Assembly (NCBI GenBank): GCA_964016885.1 | Contig: OZ024744.1 | Span: 112,987,033-113,051,032, forward strand | Length of the DNA stretch: 64,000 bases | DNA from: Eledone cirrhosa | Lineage: Eukaryota; Mollusca; Cephalopoda; Octopoda; Eledonidae | Reading direction: 5' to 3' | Shown here: positions 51,243-55,587 of the stretch, piece by piece | How the letters are laid out: every line of letters begins with the position of its first letter | How positions within the stretch are numbered: position 1 is the first letter of the stretch | Notes under the pieces: generated by a model | The model's database searches: none | Told to the model about the DNA's origin: nothing | What the model saw: only the letters and a program-made list of their open reading frames with translations | Made by a program: the position numbers and the translations under genes

Positions 51243-54200
51243 CAGAGACATCTGTTCAGTCGTCAACCAAAATCGATTGTCATCTGCTTTGTTTGAAATT
51301 TCTTTATGTATATTTCTAATAAGTTGTTGCCTTGTTTTGGAGGACTGAGTTGTGGGAGGAGGAAGGGGTGTAGTGGGAGGGAGAGTTTAACATACAGTAG
51401 TAGTATCTCCTCTGCCCCCTCTCTCACTGAAACATCTTCTCTTTCCTCCTCCATTGTAAAGATGTCCCCAGGGATTCCATTATTCATTTTTATTGAAATT
51501 CAATTAGCCAGTCCTGTTTCTGAATATTAGCTTAACATGTGTGTAAAGTTTCATCAGGATCAGATCACTGGTGTAGGCGCCATCTGGTTACACACAGACA
51601 GACAGAAATTGCCATTTATATAGTAGATATGTATATATATATATTCACTAATATATACTATATATATATATATATATTTATCATCATCACCCGTTTAACG
51701 TCCATTTTCAACACTAGCATGAGTTAGACACGCTGTCCTATTGTGAGACAAGCCAAGTCAGCTGACCATGCCTTGCTCATACAGAACTGATTTTGGCTTG
51801 GTTTCTACAGCTGGATACCCTTCCTAATGTCAACCACATTTACAGTGTGTACTAGGTGTTTTTTGTTGATGTATATATATACATATATTGCCGGTAGCAA
51901 TAAGACAACATTAAGTATAATAGGGTATATCATCATCATCATCATCATTTCATTTTACGTCCGCTTTTTCACTCCTTGCAAGGGTGGGACGGGAACTGAT
52001 TCTGGCTTGATTTCTACAGCTGGATGCCCTTCCTAACACCAACCTCATTTACAGTGAGTGCTGGGTGCTTTTTTGCCGTGGCACCTCCACGACCACTTTG
52101 CAGTGGAATGATATGGACCCCAGTCCCTATCATCTCATTTCTACAGTTGAGTAAACTGGAGCAATGTGAAATAAAGTGTCTTGCTCAAGGAAACAACACA
52201 TCACCCGGTCTGAGAATTGAACTCACAACCTTTCGCTTGCAAGGCCAATGCTCTAACCCACTAAGCCATGTGCCTCCATGTATATATGAAAACATATTTA
52301 TATGTTTATATACAATAAATAAACATATGATATCAAAGAAAAAATAGATACTACCTAGGCTGGTCATAATTAATTGGCAGTTGCACTAAGACAGCGTTAA
52401 CAAAAATATGTTTATTGTATATAAACATATATTATGTGCCTTCATATACACCCTTATTAGGCTTAAACACTGTCTTACTGCTACTGCTAATTAAATATAA
52501 TCAGCTCTAAATTTAATTGGCTCTAGTCTATTTCCATCTCAATACCAGTTGAGTAAATGTCACTGATGAGAGATTAATGAATCTTGAAACAGCTGTCTGA
52601 CATTCTCAAAGGCTACTGATATATCTGTGATATGTTCACAGAGTAAAAGAGAGATAACACAGCTACACATATGTTTATTGTATATAATCATATAGTATAT
52701 GCTTTCATATATACCCCTATATACATATCATCATCATTTGATGTCCATTTTTCCTACTAGCAAGGGTTGAACAGGCCTATTTACTGACCTCACAGACAGA
52801 GCAAGGAAGTCTGTATCCCGCTTATGTACAATCATATTGAATGCAGAGGAGAAGTTGTTTCTCCTTTTAACACAAACTGAAGTGTCCTACCAACCTGTTG
52901 TTTGGCAGGCTTTCTACAGCTAGATGTCCTTCCTAACACCAACCACTTTATAGCATGTACTGGCTGTGTTTATTGTGTAGATCACCAACTGCAGTAAGAC
53001 ATGTGCTAGCAGCCGAAGTATATGATAAAGTTATATCTGTATAACTACATTGTGTAACCATGACTGCACCAATGTATATAAATATATACACATATCTAAT
53101 ATGTAGGCATGTAGACATGCCAGAAAATTTGAATTTCCCTGTAAATTGAAAAGGTGATAAACATCTTTAATCGATTTTCAGATCTTATTGGACCTTCAGT
53201 AGAAGATGTGTATATCATCCAATTAAATCAATGTTATATCGGTACTTCTTCCATTATCTAATATATACATAGATGTATAACTGCGAAAGTCATTGATTTT
53301 ACCTGTTTTCTTCTCTAATATTTCAGTCAATGGATGTAAAGTATACTGATGATTCAGGAACCTTGCTTTCTACCTTAAAAGATCTTGTTGAAGAAACGGC
53401 TAAAGCTGTCAGTCACAAACTTGTCAATAGCAGTGCCTTAAAAGCTGTCATCAATGTTCAGGTAGAAACTAAAAGACCCACCAATAAAAATTCAGGTAAT
53501 TTCAAGGAATTTATTTTAGTTTTTTTTTTATTCTTTCACTGTTCTTTTATTTTTGCAACAAAGGGATGTATTTTTACTTCAAATATATATGCAATTCATT
53601 CTTAATGTCCTGTACCACATGAAACCACATTAGCAAGATATTCTTGTAAAGTACAAAACAACACTTTGACTACATCACAATAAATATTAAAGTCTTTACT
53701 TTAATACAGTCAGTCCACCAGTAAAGATACTATAAACATTGGAATTAACCAACCACATTCTTGTAAAGTACAAAACAATACTATGGCTACATCACTATGG
53801 GTACATCAGTCTTTACTTTAATGTTACACATTTTCACAACAATCTGAGTTTCCGAAGATCCTGTAAAAGGGTGAAAGCAGCGATTCTTTGCTTAAACTTT
53901 AATCTGTACTAATAATATATATATAGAGAGAGAGAAAAGGTGAAATTGGAAATAGCACGGAAAATATATTTAAGAATCTGTTTTTCAATTTTTTCCTTTC
54001 TTTGATTCGTACACACTCACACTCTCTAAAACCATATTCCAAAAATAGAATTTCATTTACAACCCTACTTTTGCCAATCCCATTTACCTCCCTCCCCCAT
54101 AGAATTTGTCTCTAGCTTACATTTCCCCTCTTCTCCACCCCCATCTGAACTGTTGACCAGTCTATTAACACAATTGAGATACACACATATATTTACTGAA

Positions 54201-55484
54201 ATCTCCCTCTCCCAAAAAATAATTTTGTTCTGTGTGAAAAGAAAAAACACAACTACCACCACTGCTGCTGCTACTACCATGACTACACCTCTCTCTATAT
54301 ACACAAAAGTTCATTCTCCAGTCTCCTTCTCAACAAGGAAGATGAAAAAAACTTGCCTCAACACTTGATTTTAAATCTTTAATTTTTAATTTTTAATTCT
54401 TATTAATTCTTTTTTAATTGTAATACTCAACATTTGATGGGATGAATTTTACTAATACATCGAAACCGGTTATACTTTATATACTTAATATACATTATAA
54501 AACTCTTTTTTAAAAGAATTGTCCCTCTTATTTTTGCAATTATGTCACTTTGACGAATGAAAGAAAGGAAAAAGAAAAACAGACCCTTAAATATATTTTC
54601 CGTGTTATTTCCAATTTCACCTTTTCTCTATAACCACTCTTTTGTATAGAACCTTACTTCCCTTTTCAAATATATATATCATCGTCATCATCGTCATCAT
54701 CGTTTAACGTCCATCTTCCACGCTAGCATGGGTTAGATGGTTTTGTTTCATTTTATGCGGGATTGGTCGGGAGACCGTATCTCACTCGTACAGAAGTGTC
54801 TCTGGCTGGTTTTCTATGGTTGGATGCCCTTCCTAACGCCAAGCACTTTTACAGTGTAGACTGGGAGCCTTTTTATCGTGTCTCCTACACGACCACTTTG
54901 CAGTGTGGACTGGGTGCTTTTTGTTGTGTCACCGACACAGTGGACGGAAAGGGGGGGGGGGGGATGGGGTAGGGTGTATATAGATATGTATATGTATGTA
55001 TATATTATTTTACTTATATTTTCCAGGTAACAAGTATATGCCAGTGATTCCTATTCTTTGTACAATTGTCAGTCTTTTGGGCGTGGTCAGTATTATACTT
55101 GTAATATTTTGGTACCGCCGACGTCGCAGCAGCAAAAGAGCAAGGAGAATGGAACGTGCGATTCACCAGAAAACCAACAATGAAAATGAAGAAGCCTTAA
55201 CCCAGTTCCGCAGGAAATCTTTGTTTGACATGGATAAAGGAGGAGGAGGAGGAGGTGGTGGCGGCAGAGGAACAACAAATTTCCTAACAACAGAGTTTAA
55301 TGAGATAGGAATCGAAAAATACGAGAAAGTGTCAGCTCCTAAAAGACTTTTACCTACAAGAGCAGACTCTTATGAAAAGCTGAAACAGAAAACACCGTTG
55401 AGAAAAATGAAGAAGAAAGATGTTAATATTGAAATATCTCGGACATTAGCAGCAGCAGCAGCCGAAAGGGAGATAATTATGTAA
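8409..55484 (+). CDS. Jag: Jagged/Serrate-type Notch ligand, 3' half (15 exons, A-O)
   Basis: Single-pass membrane ligand that activates Notch receptors on neighbouring cells. Joined exons: 8409-8455, 10159-10332, 13774-13924, 14170-14334, 15479-15592, 27630-27743, 29527-29640, 31137-31281, 33296-33381, 35445-35558, 39874-39998, 40123-40389, 49821-49952, 53327-53495, 55027-55484. All introns are GT/AG, all phases match, and the sum is 2375 nt (two bases finishing a split codon, 790 codons, stop). Domain order follows vertebrate Jagged-1 from EGF7 onward: ten EGF-like repeats including the unusually long EGF10, a VWC-like cysteine-rich domain, juxtamembrane region, transmembrane helix and cytoplasmic tail. 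Delta-type ligands lack the VWC-like domain, so this is Jagged/Serrate. The N-terminal signal peptide, MNNL, DSL and EGF1-6 are outside the window. No stop or frameshift is seen. Whether it is the sole Jagged of the species cannot be told from here. Confidence 0.95.
8490..8715 (-). mobile_element. LINE tail fragment (type R1), minus strand
   Basis: Minus strand reads [19 protein letters not shown] and related phrases of a LINE tail that includes a DRT-x-W motif in better copies. Homologous to 34497-34690 and 40630-40815. It begins just downstream of exon A's donor. Confidence 0.65.
8721..8860. repeat. 29-bp minisatellite, about 4.5 copies
   Basis: Units of the form ttacacctgtttcactttgg plus nine bases. 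The same unit is present about 39 times at 27975-29125, and both arrays run into a related flank (ttcacttttgat ... atatgttttgaatg). Confidence 0.9.
9401..9453. repeat. (TA)n microsatellite
   Basis: Pure TA run that precedes the inverted repeat at 9515-9905. Confidence 0.95.
9515..9905. repeat. Inverted repeat (foldback) of a dispersed element
   Basis: Arms 9515-9665 and about 9767-9905 are near-perfect reverse complements: outer ends ttgttatactttgggagggt and its complement, inner ends ggttggttggttccacaac and its complement. The element (tag: catgaccctcccaaagta) recurs single-armed at 15070-15330, 36030-36275, 50130-50260 and in part at 38850 and 57000. Confidence 0.85.
10159..10332 (+). CDS. 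Jag: Exon B: second half of EGF7 and all of EGF8
   Basis: Acceptor is a (TTG)n run ending gtttgcag; donor gtatga. Phase 0 at both ends. It begins [16 protein letters not shown], matching the second half of Jagged EGF7, then EGF8 with C1-H-S-L-P-C2, a fit to the POGLUT1 O-glucose consensus C-x-S-x-P-C. EGF8 ends GYVGLQCQ and continues straight into exon C. Confidence 0.95.
10333..11410. other. Intron B-C, first part
   Basis: Contains GGT-rich microsatellite at 10470-10590 and no other structure that I can name. No coding signal. Confidence 0.6.
11411..11593 (+). mobile_element. tRNA-related SINE (type 1)
   Basis: A-box region gcagtatcgatagagggtc, B box gagttcaaatcccgccg, end tagtagaaacaatta. 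Forms an inverted pair with the copy at 11681-11871. Confidence 0.85.
11681..11871 (-). mobile_element. tRNA-related SINE (type 1), minus strand
   Basis: Begins taattgtttctactttagg and ends at the tRNA-like head next to ccgccctata. Nearly the same as the 4210 copy. The 330 bp after it (to 12205) hold only short tagcaata repeats. Confidence 0.85.
12206..12895. repeat. 42-44-bp minisatellite, about 16 copies
   Basis: Unit contains aacttattaatccagggg and tatgaccccacgtc. Runs of G vary from four to seven, which shifts length by one or two bases. Origin not recognised. 12900-13430 downstream holds nothing I can identify apart from a TTG run. Confidence 0.92.
13432..13590 (+). mobile_element. Diverged tRNA-related SINE (type 1)
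   Basis: Recognisable from ccattggcagtattggtag, a damaged B box (gatttcaaatcttgcc) and ttgctggccttgtgcc. Older than the other copies, with an internal deletion of the gtcgataaaataaagtacc block. Confidence 0.75.
13774..13924 (+). CDS. Jag: Exon C: EGF9 and start of EGF10
   Basis: Acceptor tttctatcaacag, donor G|gtttgt (weak consensus but fixed by the phase of exon D). Reads [11 protein letters not shown], then CRSGSTC (O-fucose consensus), six cysteines of EGF9, then the first cysteines of EGF10 (KICPNGSCD). Ends in phase 1, one base (G) of a Val codon completed by exon D. Confidence 0.93.
14029..14169 (+). repeat. 24-bp tandem copies of the exon D 5' end and its acceptor
   Basis: Five units at 14042, 14066, 14090, 14114 and 14138, each beginning attgacc and ending atatctgtt or close, precede exon D, whose own bases 14172-14195 are the sixth. 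The acceptor ttaacag also occurs twice, at 14033-14039 and 14163-14169. The copies lie in the intron; reading from the first acceptor stays open ([12 protein letters not shown]...) until TGA at 14174. Confidence 0.9.
14170..14334 (+). CDS. Jag: Exon D: remainder of the long EGF10
   Basis: Acceptor ttaacag at 14163-14169; donor gtaaga. Joined to exon C it gives [14 protein letters not shown] followed by [13 protein letters not shown], which corresponds residue by residue to the insert-bearing EGF10 typical of Jagged proteins. A sequon N-R-S lies in the insert. The start is decided by phase and by this match: upstream acceptor-like ttaacag at 14033-14039 would run into a stop. The first 24 bases are copied several times upstream in the intron (see repeat at 14029-14169). 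Confidence 0.93.
14620..15040 (+). pseudogene. LINE fragment (linker between endonuclease and RT)
   Basis: Plus strand reads [20 protein letters not shown], then [20 protein letters not shown] and [20 protein letters not shown]. The same region is on the minus strand in the longer LINE at 45200-45463 ([19 protein letters not shown]). No start, frames broken before 14800. Confidence 0.75.
15046..15400. repeat. Dispersed element with tag tggtcatgttgccaataaaa
   Basis: Begins at a (TA)n run, passes tgttgaaacagatattgtta and ends near ttttgttctgccctacacca. Same family as the 9515 foldback arms and the reversed copy at 36025-36275. Confidence 0.7.
15479..15592 (+). CDS. Jag: Exon E: EGF11
   Basis: One complete EGF repeat in a 114-nt, phase 1-1 exon. 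Acceptor ttctcatttcag, donor gtgagt. With exon D it reads [13 protein letters not shown], then CRNQGTC (O-fucose consensus) and [10 protein letters not shown]. The N-I-N-D start is the calcium-binding EGF pattern. Confidence 0.95.
15642..15725 (+). repeat. Solitary monomer of the 120-bp minisatellite family
   Basis: Contains ttgttaaacctatagcagtg, then AVETSGLWG and cacctccctacttactg, the order found in each 120-bp unit of 36276-38620 and 60143-62540 (there on the minus strand). Lies 50 bp after exon E. Confidence 0.7.
15851..21893. repeat. 80-bp satellite-like array, about 75 copies
   Basis: Exactly 80-bp period; unit contains tactggtgtcagtcattaga, tggccatactggggcactac and cttgatatagtctaccatat. 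Copies differ by one or two bases. Rare variants recur at 2480-bp spacing (31 units), see findings. The unit's core resembles one end of the widespread cephalopod SINE (recalled: cagtcatttgactgcggcca). Confidence 0.97.
21894..22108. mobile_element. Middle of a cephalopod SINE between two arrays
   Basis: Unique spacer of about 215 bp containing cacagtttccatctaccaaa and gcatttgtcaaccatgtgta ... gaagaaagtttcccaaaatg, which I recall as the body of the common octopus/squid SINE in the same order. Its left neighbour array matches that SINE's one end and its right neighbour the tRNA-like end. Confidence 0.6.
22109..27522. repeat. 52-bp satellite-like array, about 104 copies
   Basis: Unit contains cacacagcgggactgagcca, accagttggttgtgaagcaa and actgtttaa. 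The reverse complement (ttggctcagtcccgctgtg) looks like a degraded tRNA T-arm / B box. Variants gcaggactaa, gcggg and gtggg are ordered in blocks, giving 416-bp higher-order repeats at 23569-24817; near 26885-27480 extra A residues create 53-bp units. Confidence 0.97.
27630..27743 (+). CDS. Jag: Exon F: EGF12
   Basis: One complete EGF repeat, 114 nt, phase 1-1, acceptor gaattgtttcag, donor gtaagg. Reads [16 protein letters not shown] then [10 protein letters not shown]. It follows a 12-kb intron composed of minisatellite, so long transcription through repeats precedes it. Confidence 0.95.
27744..27974. other. Intron F-G, first part
   Basis: Short AT-rich stretch between exon F and the 29-bp array; nothing identified. 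Confidence 0.5.
27975..29125. repeat. 29-bp minisatellite, about 39 copies
   Basis: Unit ttacacctgtttcactttgg plus aggtgaata; variants gtgg/gagg, tca/gga and ttatac/ttcac. 29 is not a multiple of three, so all three frames stay open and overlapping 70-160-codon frames appear; none is credible coding. 29130-29526 holds nothing else identified. Confidence 0.95.
29527..29640 (+). CDS. Jag: Exon G: EGF13
   Basis: One EGF repeat, 114 nt, phase 1-1. Acceptor ttcttctaaccag, donor gtgaga. Reads [16 protein letters not shown] (O-fucose consensus CSNGGSC) then [12 protein letters not shown]. Its last 12 bases plus the first 10 of the intron are unit 1 of a 22-bp tandem array that runs to 30684. Confidence 0.94.
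   Translation, partial: KSTNVILSHVPMEEVVRIWEHHFNVFVQMDSMEMPVN
29629..30684. repeat. 22-bp minisatellite, exactly 48 units, starting inside exon G
   Basis: Unit 1 (29629-29650) is CCTGTCAATTAG of exon G plus gtgagagata of its intron, donor included. Units 2 and 3 start at 29651 and 29673 and keep caatta-like versions; from 29695 the unit is homogenised to cctgtcacttgtgggagatg plus two bases, and the last unit (30663-30684) again has caatta. 1056 bp divided by 22 is 48, so there is no net indel. Confidence 0.95.
30700..31100. repeat. Dispersed SINE-like sequence
   Basis: Contains two copies of a gagggcgtccagccatagaa / gaagggcatccagccataaa motif, the reverse of the ctggatgcccttcctaacac block in the elements at 48525, 51680, 51928 and 54678. 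Ends near ttaaatgatgttgttct. Confidence 0.6.
31137..31281 (+). CDS. Jag: Exon H: EGF14 and start of EGF15
   Basis: Acceptor ttttctttcaaag, donor gtaact. Reads [17 protein letters not shown], fitting both the O-glucose (C-D-S-N-P-C) and O-fucose (CQNEGTC) consensus, completes EGF14, then starts EGF15 with [11 protein letters not shown] and two bases of the next Cys codon (phase 2). Confidence 0.93.
31282..31739. other. Intron H-I, first part
   Basis: AT-rich sequence without a repeat or coding signal that I can name. Confidence 0.5.
31740..32290 (-). pseudogene. Decayed transposon-borne reading frame
   Basis: Minus strand, with frame breaks: [78 protein letters not shown]. The motif S-E-E-Q-G-E-R-F-H is known to me from a multi-copy protein family scattered through invertebrate genomes and presumed transposon-derived. 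Function not known. Confidence 0.6.
32526..32740 (+). mobile_element. Diverged tRNA-related SINE (type 1)
   Basis: From ttggattggtagaaccagta through gagttcaaatactgccgagg to cctatagtagaaaccattat. Contains the longer body with gaggttgatttaatcgactt also seen at 59229. Directly abuts the next copy. Confidence 0.75.
32741..32925 (+). mobile_element. tRNA-related SINE (type 1)
   Basis: cagtattggtagagggtcgg, B box gagttcaaatcccgccgagg, end gtagaaacaattat. Head-to-tail with the preceding copy, less diverged, so a later insertion into its tail. Confidence 0.85.
33000..33200 (-). pseudogene. LINE C-terminal fragment (LLGT type)
   Basis: Minus strand reads [36 protein letters not shown] and [19 protein letters not shown]. 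This is the extreme C-terminus of a LINE polyprotein (V-P-I/V-x-G-x-L-G and LLGTAR motifs); the same group is at 62870-63306. Confidence 0.75.
33296..33381 (+). CDS. Jag: Exon I: remainder of EGF15
   Basis: An 86-nt exon, phase 2 in, phase 1 out. Acceptor pyrimidine tract is (TTG)n ending tttcag; donor gtaagt. The split codon gives Cys, so the junction reads [20 protein letters not shown], close to the vertebrate Jagged EGF15. Confidence 0.93.
33390..34495. repeat. 45/48-bp minisatellite, about 23 copies
   Basis: Unit contains ctaccactttacagagtgta and ctgggtgtatttta with either ccatggcaccaaca or tgacactagca. Both lengths are multiples of three, so the plus strand stays open for 402 codons ([10 protein letters not shown] repeats); I regard this as an artefact. 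The core resembles cacttttacagtgtagactg in the 54678 element. Confidence 0.93.
34497..34690 (-). mobile_element. LINE tail fragment (type R1), minus strand
   Basis: Minus strand carries [13 protein letters not shown] and [15 protein letters not shown] phrases of a LINE tail. Its 5' coding end runs directly into the 65-bp array, which encodes the preceding motif. Confidence 0.7.
34666..35325. repeat. 64/65-bp minisatellite, about 10 copies
   Basis: Unit contains gattctttcctgagacattc, taaccacatgt, catagtatcagagctgtga and tctctcaattcaga. The minus strand of each unit reads [13 protein letters not shown], the conserved LINE-tail motif. Same unit as 40810-41865. A CA-rich stretch (35326-35390) follows. 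Confidence 0.93.
35445..35558 (+). CDS. Jag: Exon J: EGF16, the last EGF repeat
   Basis: 114 nt, phase 1-1; acceptor ccaaatttcag, donor gttagt. Reads [16 protein letters not shown] then [16 protein letters not shown] fits the O-glucose and CAFGSTC the O-fucose consensus. The motif NPCAFGSTC is nearly the same in vertebrate Jagged EGF16. Confidence 0.95.
35640..35975 (-). pseudogene. Mariner-like transposase relic, C-terminal part
   Basis: Minus strand: [20 protein letters not shown], then (after a stop) [20 protein letters not shown]. The P-D-L-x-P-x-D-F-F-L-F-P motif is the region of the last catalytic Asp of mariner transposases. In-frame stops and loss of the N-terminus make it dead. Class is established by the motif; the subfamily is not. 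Confidence 0.75.
36025..36275 (-). repeat. Dispersed element with tag catgaccctcccaaagta, reversed copy
   Basis: Reverse orientation relative to 15046-15400, including gaacaaagaagagacacaaa and atctgtttcaacacatgtgt. Abuts the 120-bp array. Confidence 0.75.
36276..38622. repeat. 120-bp minisatellite, about 19.5 copies
   Basis: Unit contains cagtagcagtgagtagggag, gtggtctggagaccaagaac, accagaagtctccactgtta, caggtttaacaagacagtcc, acttcatgtggctcactcct and gtaggtagccaacaccaccc. 120 bp is 40 codons, and the minus strand is open over several hundred codons (cores [40 protein letters not shown]), broken at 36640-36690, 37834 and by a base loss at 38171. Ends at tttgaccacaaaccta, as does the 60143 array. 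Confidence 0.95.
38985..39690. repeat. 79-bp pyrimidine-rich minisatellite, about 9 copies
   Basis: Unit contains tccttcctctcttgattctt, cttccttgatccttctttct and ctcatactgctttgattctc. Strongly C+T on the plus strand; the minus strand reads [14 protein letters not shown] peptide by composition only. Lies 180 bp before exon K. Confidence 0.93.
39874..39998 (+). CDS. Jag: Exon K: first half of VWC-like cysteine-rich domain
   Basis: Acceptor ttattttttacag, donor gtaagg; phase 1 in, phase 0 out. Reads [11 protein letters not shown], then [13 protein letters not shown] and GHIYCTK. The W-x3-C-x2-C-x-C core is the start of the von Willebrand C-like domain that separates Jagged/Serrate from Delta ligands. 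The next intron is only 124 bp, the shortest of the gene. Confidence 0.93.
40123..40389 (+). CDS. Jag: Exon L: rest of VWC-like domain and following region
   Basis: 267 nt, phase 0-0, donor gtaagt. Starts [11 protein letters not shown], the strongly conserved VWCGP-x2-C core, continues with cysteines of [17 protein letters not shown] and GHC, and then [16 protein letters not shown], which matches the region following the cysteine-rich domain in vertebrate Jagged. N-V-S is a possible N-glycosylation site. A CAT microsatellite follows 46 bp after the donor. Confidence 0.95.
40436..40516. repeat. (CAT)n microsatellite
   Basis: About 26 uninterrupted CAT units, 46 bp after exon L's donor. The poly-His reading is an artefact. 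Confidence 0.97.
40625..40815 (-). mobile_element. LINE tail fragment (type R1), minus strand
   Basis: Homologous to 34497-34690 and 8490-8715 (caagcgagaccagccaagct, gggtctcctgctggttggtt). As in the 34.5-kb copy, it passes directly into a 65-bp array. Confidence 0.7.
40816..41868. repeat. 64/65-bp minisatellite, about 16 copies
   Basis: Same unit and phase as 34666-35325. Starts with an inverted partial copy (gatactacagacatgtggtt at 40808). Variants tgtccatag, tgtacatag, tgtctgtag and tgtcatag are interspersed. Confidence 0.94.
41869..43275. other. Intron L-M, mostly unique sequence
   Basis: 42250-42415 weakly resembles the tRNA-related SINE type 2 (tgtaaaatgaagtgttttgctc ... ggccatacatctcc region), very decayed. 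The remainder shows no coding or repeat signal that I can name. Confidence 0.45.
43276..43358. repeat. (CT)n-(TA)n-(TG)n compound microsatellite
   Basis: ct repeats, then TA from 43285, then tg repeats to 43358, next to the 3' end of the minus-strand LINE. Confidence 0.95.
43362..46010 (-). mobile_element. Nearly full-length decayed LINE (endonuclease to tail), minus strand
   Basis: Reading the minus strand from 46010: endonuclease end ([27 protein letters not shown]); linker ([20 protein letters not shown]); reverse transcriptase start 44888-44430 ([73 protein letters not shown]); catalytic Y-A-D-D encoded at about 44146-44158; tail 43675-43493 ([30 protein letters not shown]). It ends in (ATG)n like the 7905 tail, so same family. 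Frameshifts and a small internal triplication (44185-44265) make it inactive. 5' part of the endonuclease is missing. Confidence 0.88.
47602..48065 (-). pseudogene. Penelope-like element, C-terminal / GIY-YIG region
   Basis: Minus strand reads [20 protein letters not shown], then [14 protein letters not shown], then [26 protein letters not shown] and [19 protein letters not shown]. The C-x-C-x5-C-P-L-x-G-x-C cluster followed by a Y-V-G...R...H stretch is the linker plus GIY-YIG-type endonuclease of Penelope-like elements. Only this part is present; no reverse transcriptase core is seen in the loop. Confidence 0.78.
48525..48861 (-). mobile_element. tRNA-related SINE (type 2), minus strand
   Basis: Minus-strand head starts ggaggcacatggcttagtgg (A box TGGCTTAGTGG) and has B box gagttcaattctc (GTTCAATTC, exact fit), then a body with ggtgttaggaagggcatcca and an end in (ATG)n. 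Inserted in the right arm of the big inverted repeat. Confidence 0.88.
49821..49952 (+). CDS. Jag: Exon M: juxtamembrane region, part 1
   Basis: 132 nt, phase 0-0; acceptor ctattttacag, donor gtaatt. Reads [14 protein letters not shown], then [11 protein letters not shown] and DSIEITL. It parallels the vertebrate segment that begins with H-I-C-S-E-L-R and carries I-Y-I-A-C. It is not covered by a long open frame beyond itself, but length, phase and alignment fit. A 3.7-kb inverted repeat ends about 70 bp upstream. Confidence 0.88.
50130..50262 (-). repeat. Dispersed element, reversed partial copy
   Basis: Carries ttgaagtgaaccttaaatgg, atgactctaccaaaatataa and atatctgtttcaacatagg, matching the 9515/15046/36025 family. 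Confidence 0.65.
50263..51632. mobile_element. Unclassified 1.4-kb element with a TA/CA core
   Basis: Left edge ctagctgcagtacccagtaa, right edge ccatttatatagtagatatg preceded by gtgtaaagtttcatcaggat. I recall such edges from interspersed elements of many invertebrates. Inside are (TA)n at 51112-51239 and no long open frame. Class not assigned. Confidence 0.5.
51672..51870. repeat. SINE-related fragment
   Basis: tcatcatcacccgtttaacg start, then gctggatacccttcctaatg; shares the 3' body of the type 2 SINE but without a tRNA head. Confidence 0.65.
51928..52282 (-). mobile_element. tRNA-related SINE (type 2), minus strand
   Basis: Almost the same as 48525-48861, same orientation, same A and B boxes at the right end, (CAT)n at the left end. 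High similarity suggests both inserted recently. Confidence 0.88.
52725..52990. repeat. SINE-related fragment, diverged
   Basis: Starts tcatcatttgatgtccattt and includes ctagatgtccttcctaacac and tagcatgtactggctgtgtt. Older relative of the type 2 body. The rest of 52290-53326 has short ttattgtatataa repeats only. Confidence 0.6.
53327..53495 (+). CDS. Jag: Exon N: juxtamembrane region, part 2
   Basis: 169 nt, phase 0 in, phase 1 out; acceptor ctaatatttcag, donor gtaatt. Contains [15 protein letters not shown], then [14 protein letters not shown] and KRP. The N-S-S sequon and A-V-x-V-x-V pattern have counterparts in vertebrate Jagged just before the membrane. This stalk is the expected place of ADAM shedding in the family, but no cleavage site can be read from sequence alone. 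Confidence 0.92.
53645..53830. repeat. Direct repeat, two copies of about 70 bp
   Basis: ttcttgtaaagtacaaaaca at 53641 and 53757, each followed by a tacatcac block and agtctttactttaat. Function not known. Confidence 0.75.
53925..54640. mobile_element. Short DNA-transposon-like element with 50-bp terminal inverted repeats
   Basis: Left end agaaaaggtgaaattggaaa, continuing to agcacggaaaatatatttaag; right end has the complement (cttaaatatattttccgtg ... tttccaatttcaccttttct). The 0.7-kb interior has no open frame. Likely a non-autonomous (MITE-like) copy. Confidence 0.7.
54678..54975. repeat. SINE-related element, 3' body only
   Basis: tcgtttaacgtccatcttcc start, then ggttggatgcccttcctaac, agcacttttacagtgtagac and gtgtctcctacacgaccact, closing on a G run. 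Lies 50 bp before exon O. Confidence 0.7.
55027..55484 (+). CDS. Jag: Exon O: transmembrane helix, cytoplasmic tail and stop
   Basis: Terminal coding exon, phase 1 in; acceptor atattttccag, stop TAA at 55482-55484. A hydrophobic helix of about 25 residues (55041-55115) is followed by a stop-transfer cluster [11 protein letters not shown]. The tail of about 122 residues, similar in length to vertebrate Jagged, is rich in Lys. It holds N-N-E-N (55176-55187), a fit to the NXXN Neuralized-binding box, nine Gly (55239-55265), five Ala (55449-55463) and the C-terminus E-R-E-I-I-M, a class II PDZ-ligand-like end comparable to E-Y-I-V of Jagged-1. Confidence 0.95.
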
Positions 55485-55541
55485 AAATACAAACATATAT
55501 ATAATGATTAACAAAAAAGAAAAAGAAAAACAGTATGCTTC

Positions 55542-55587
<46 letters not shown>

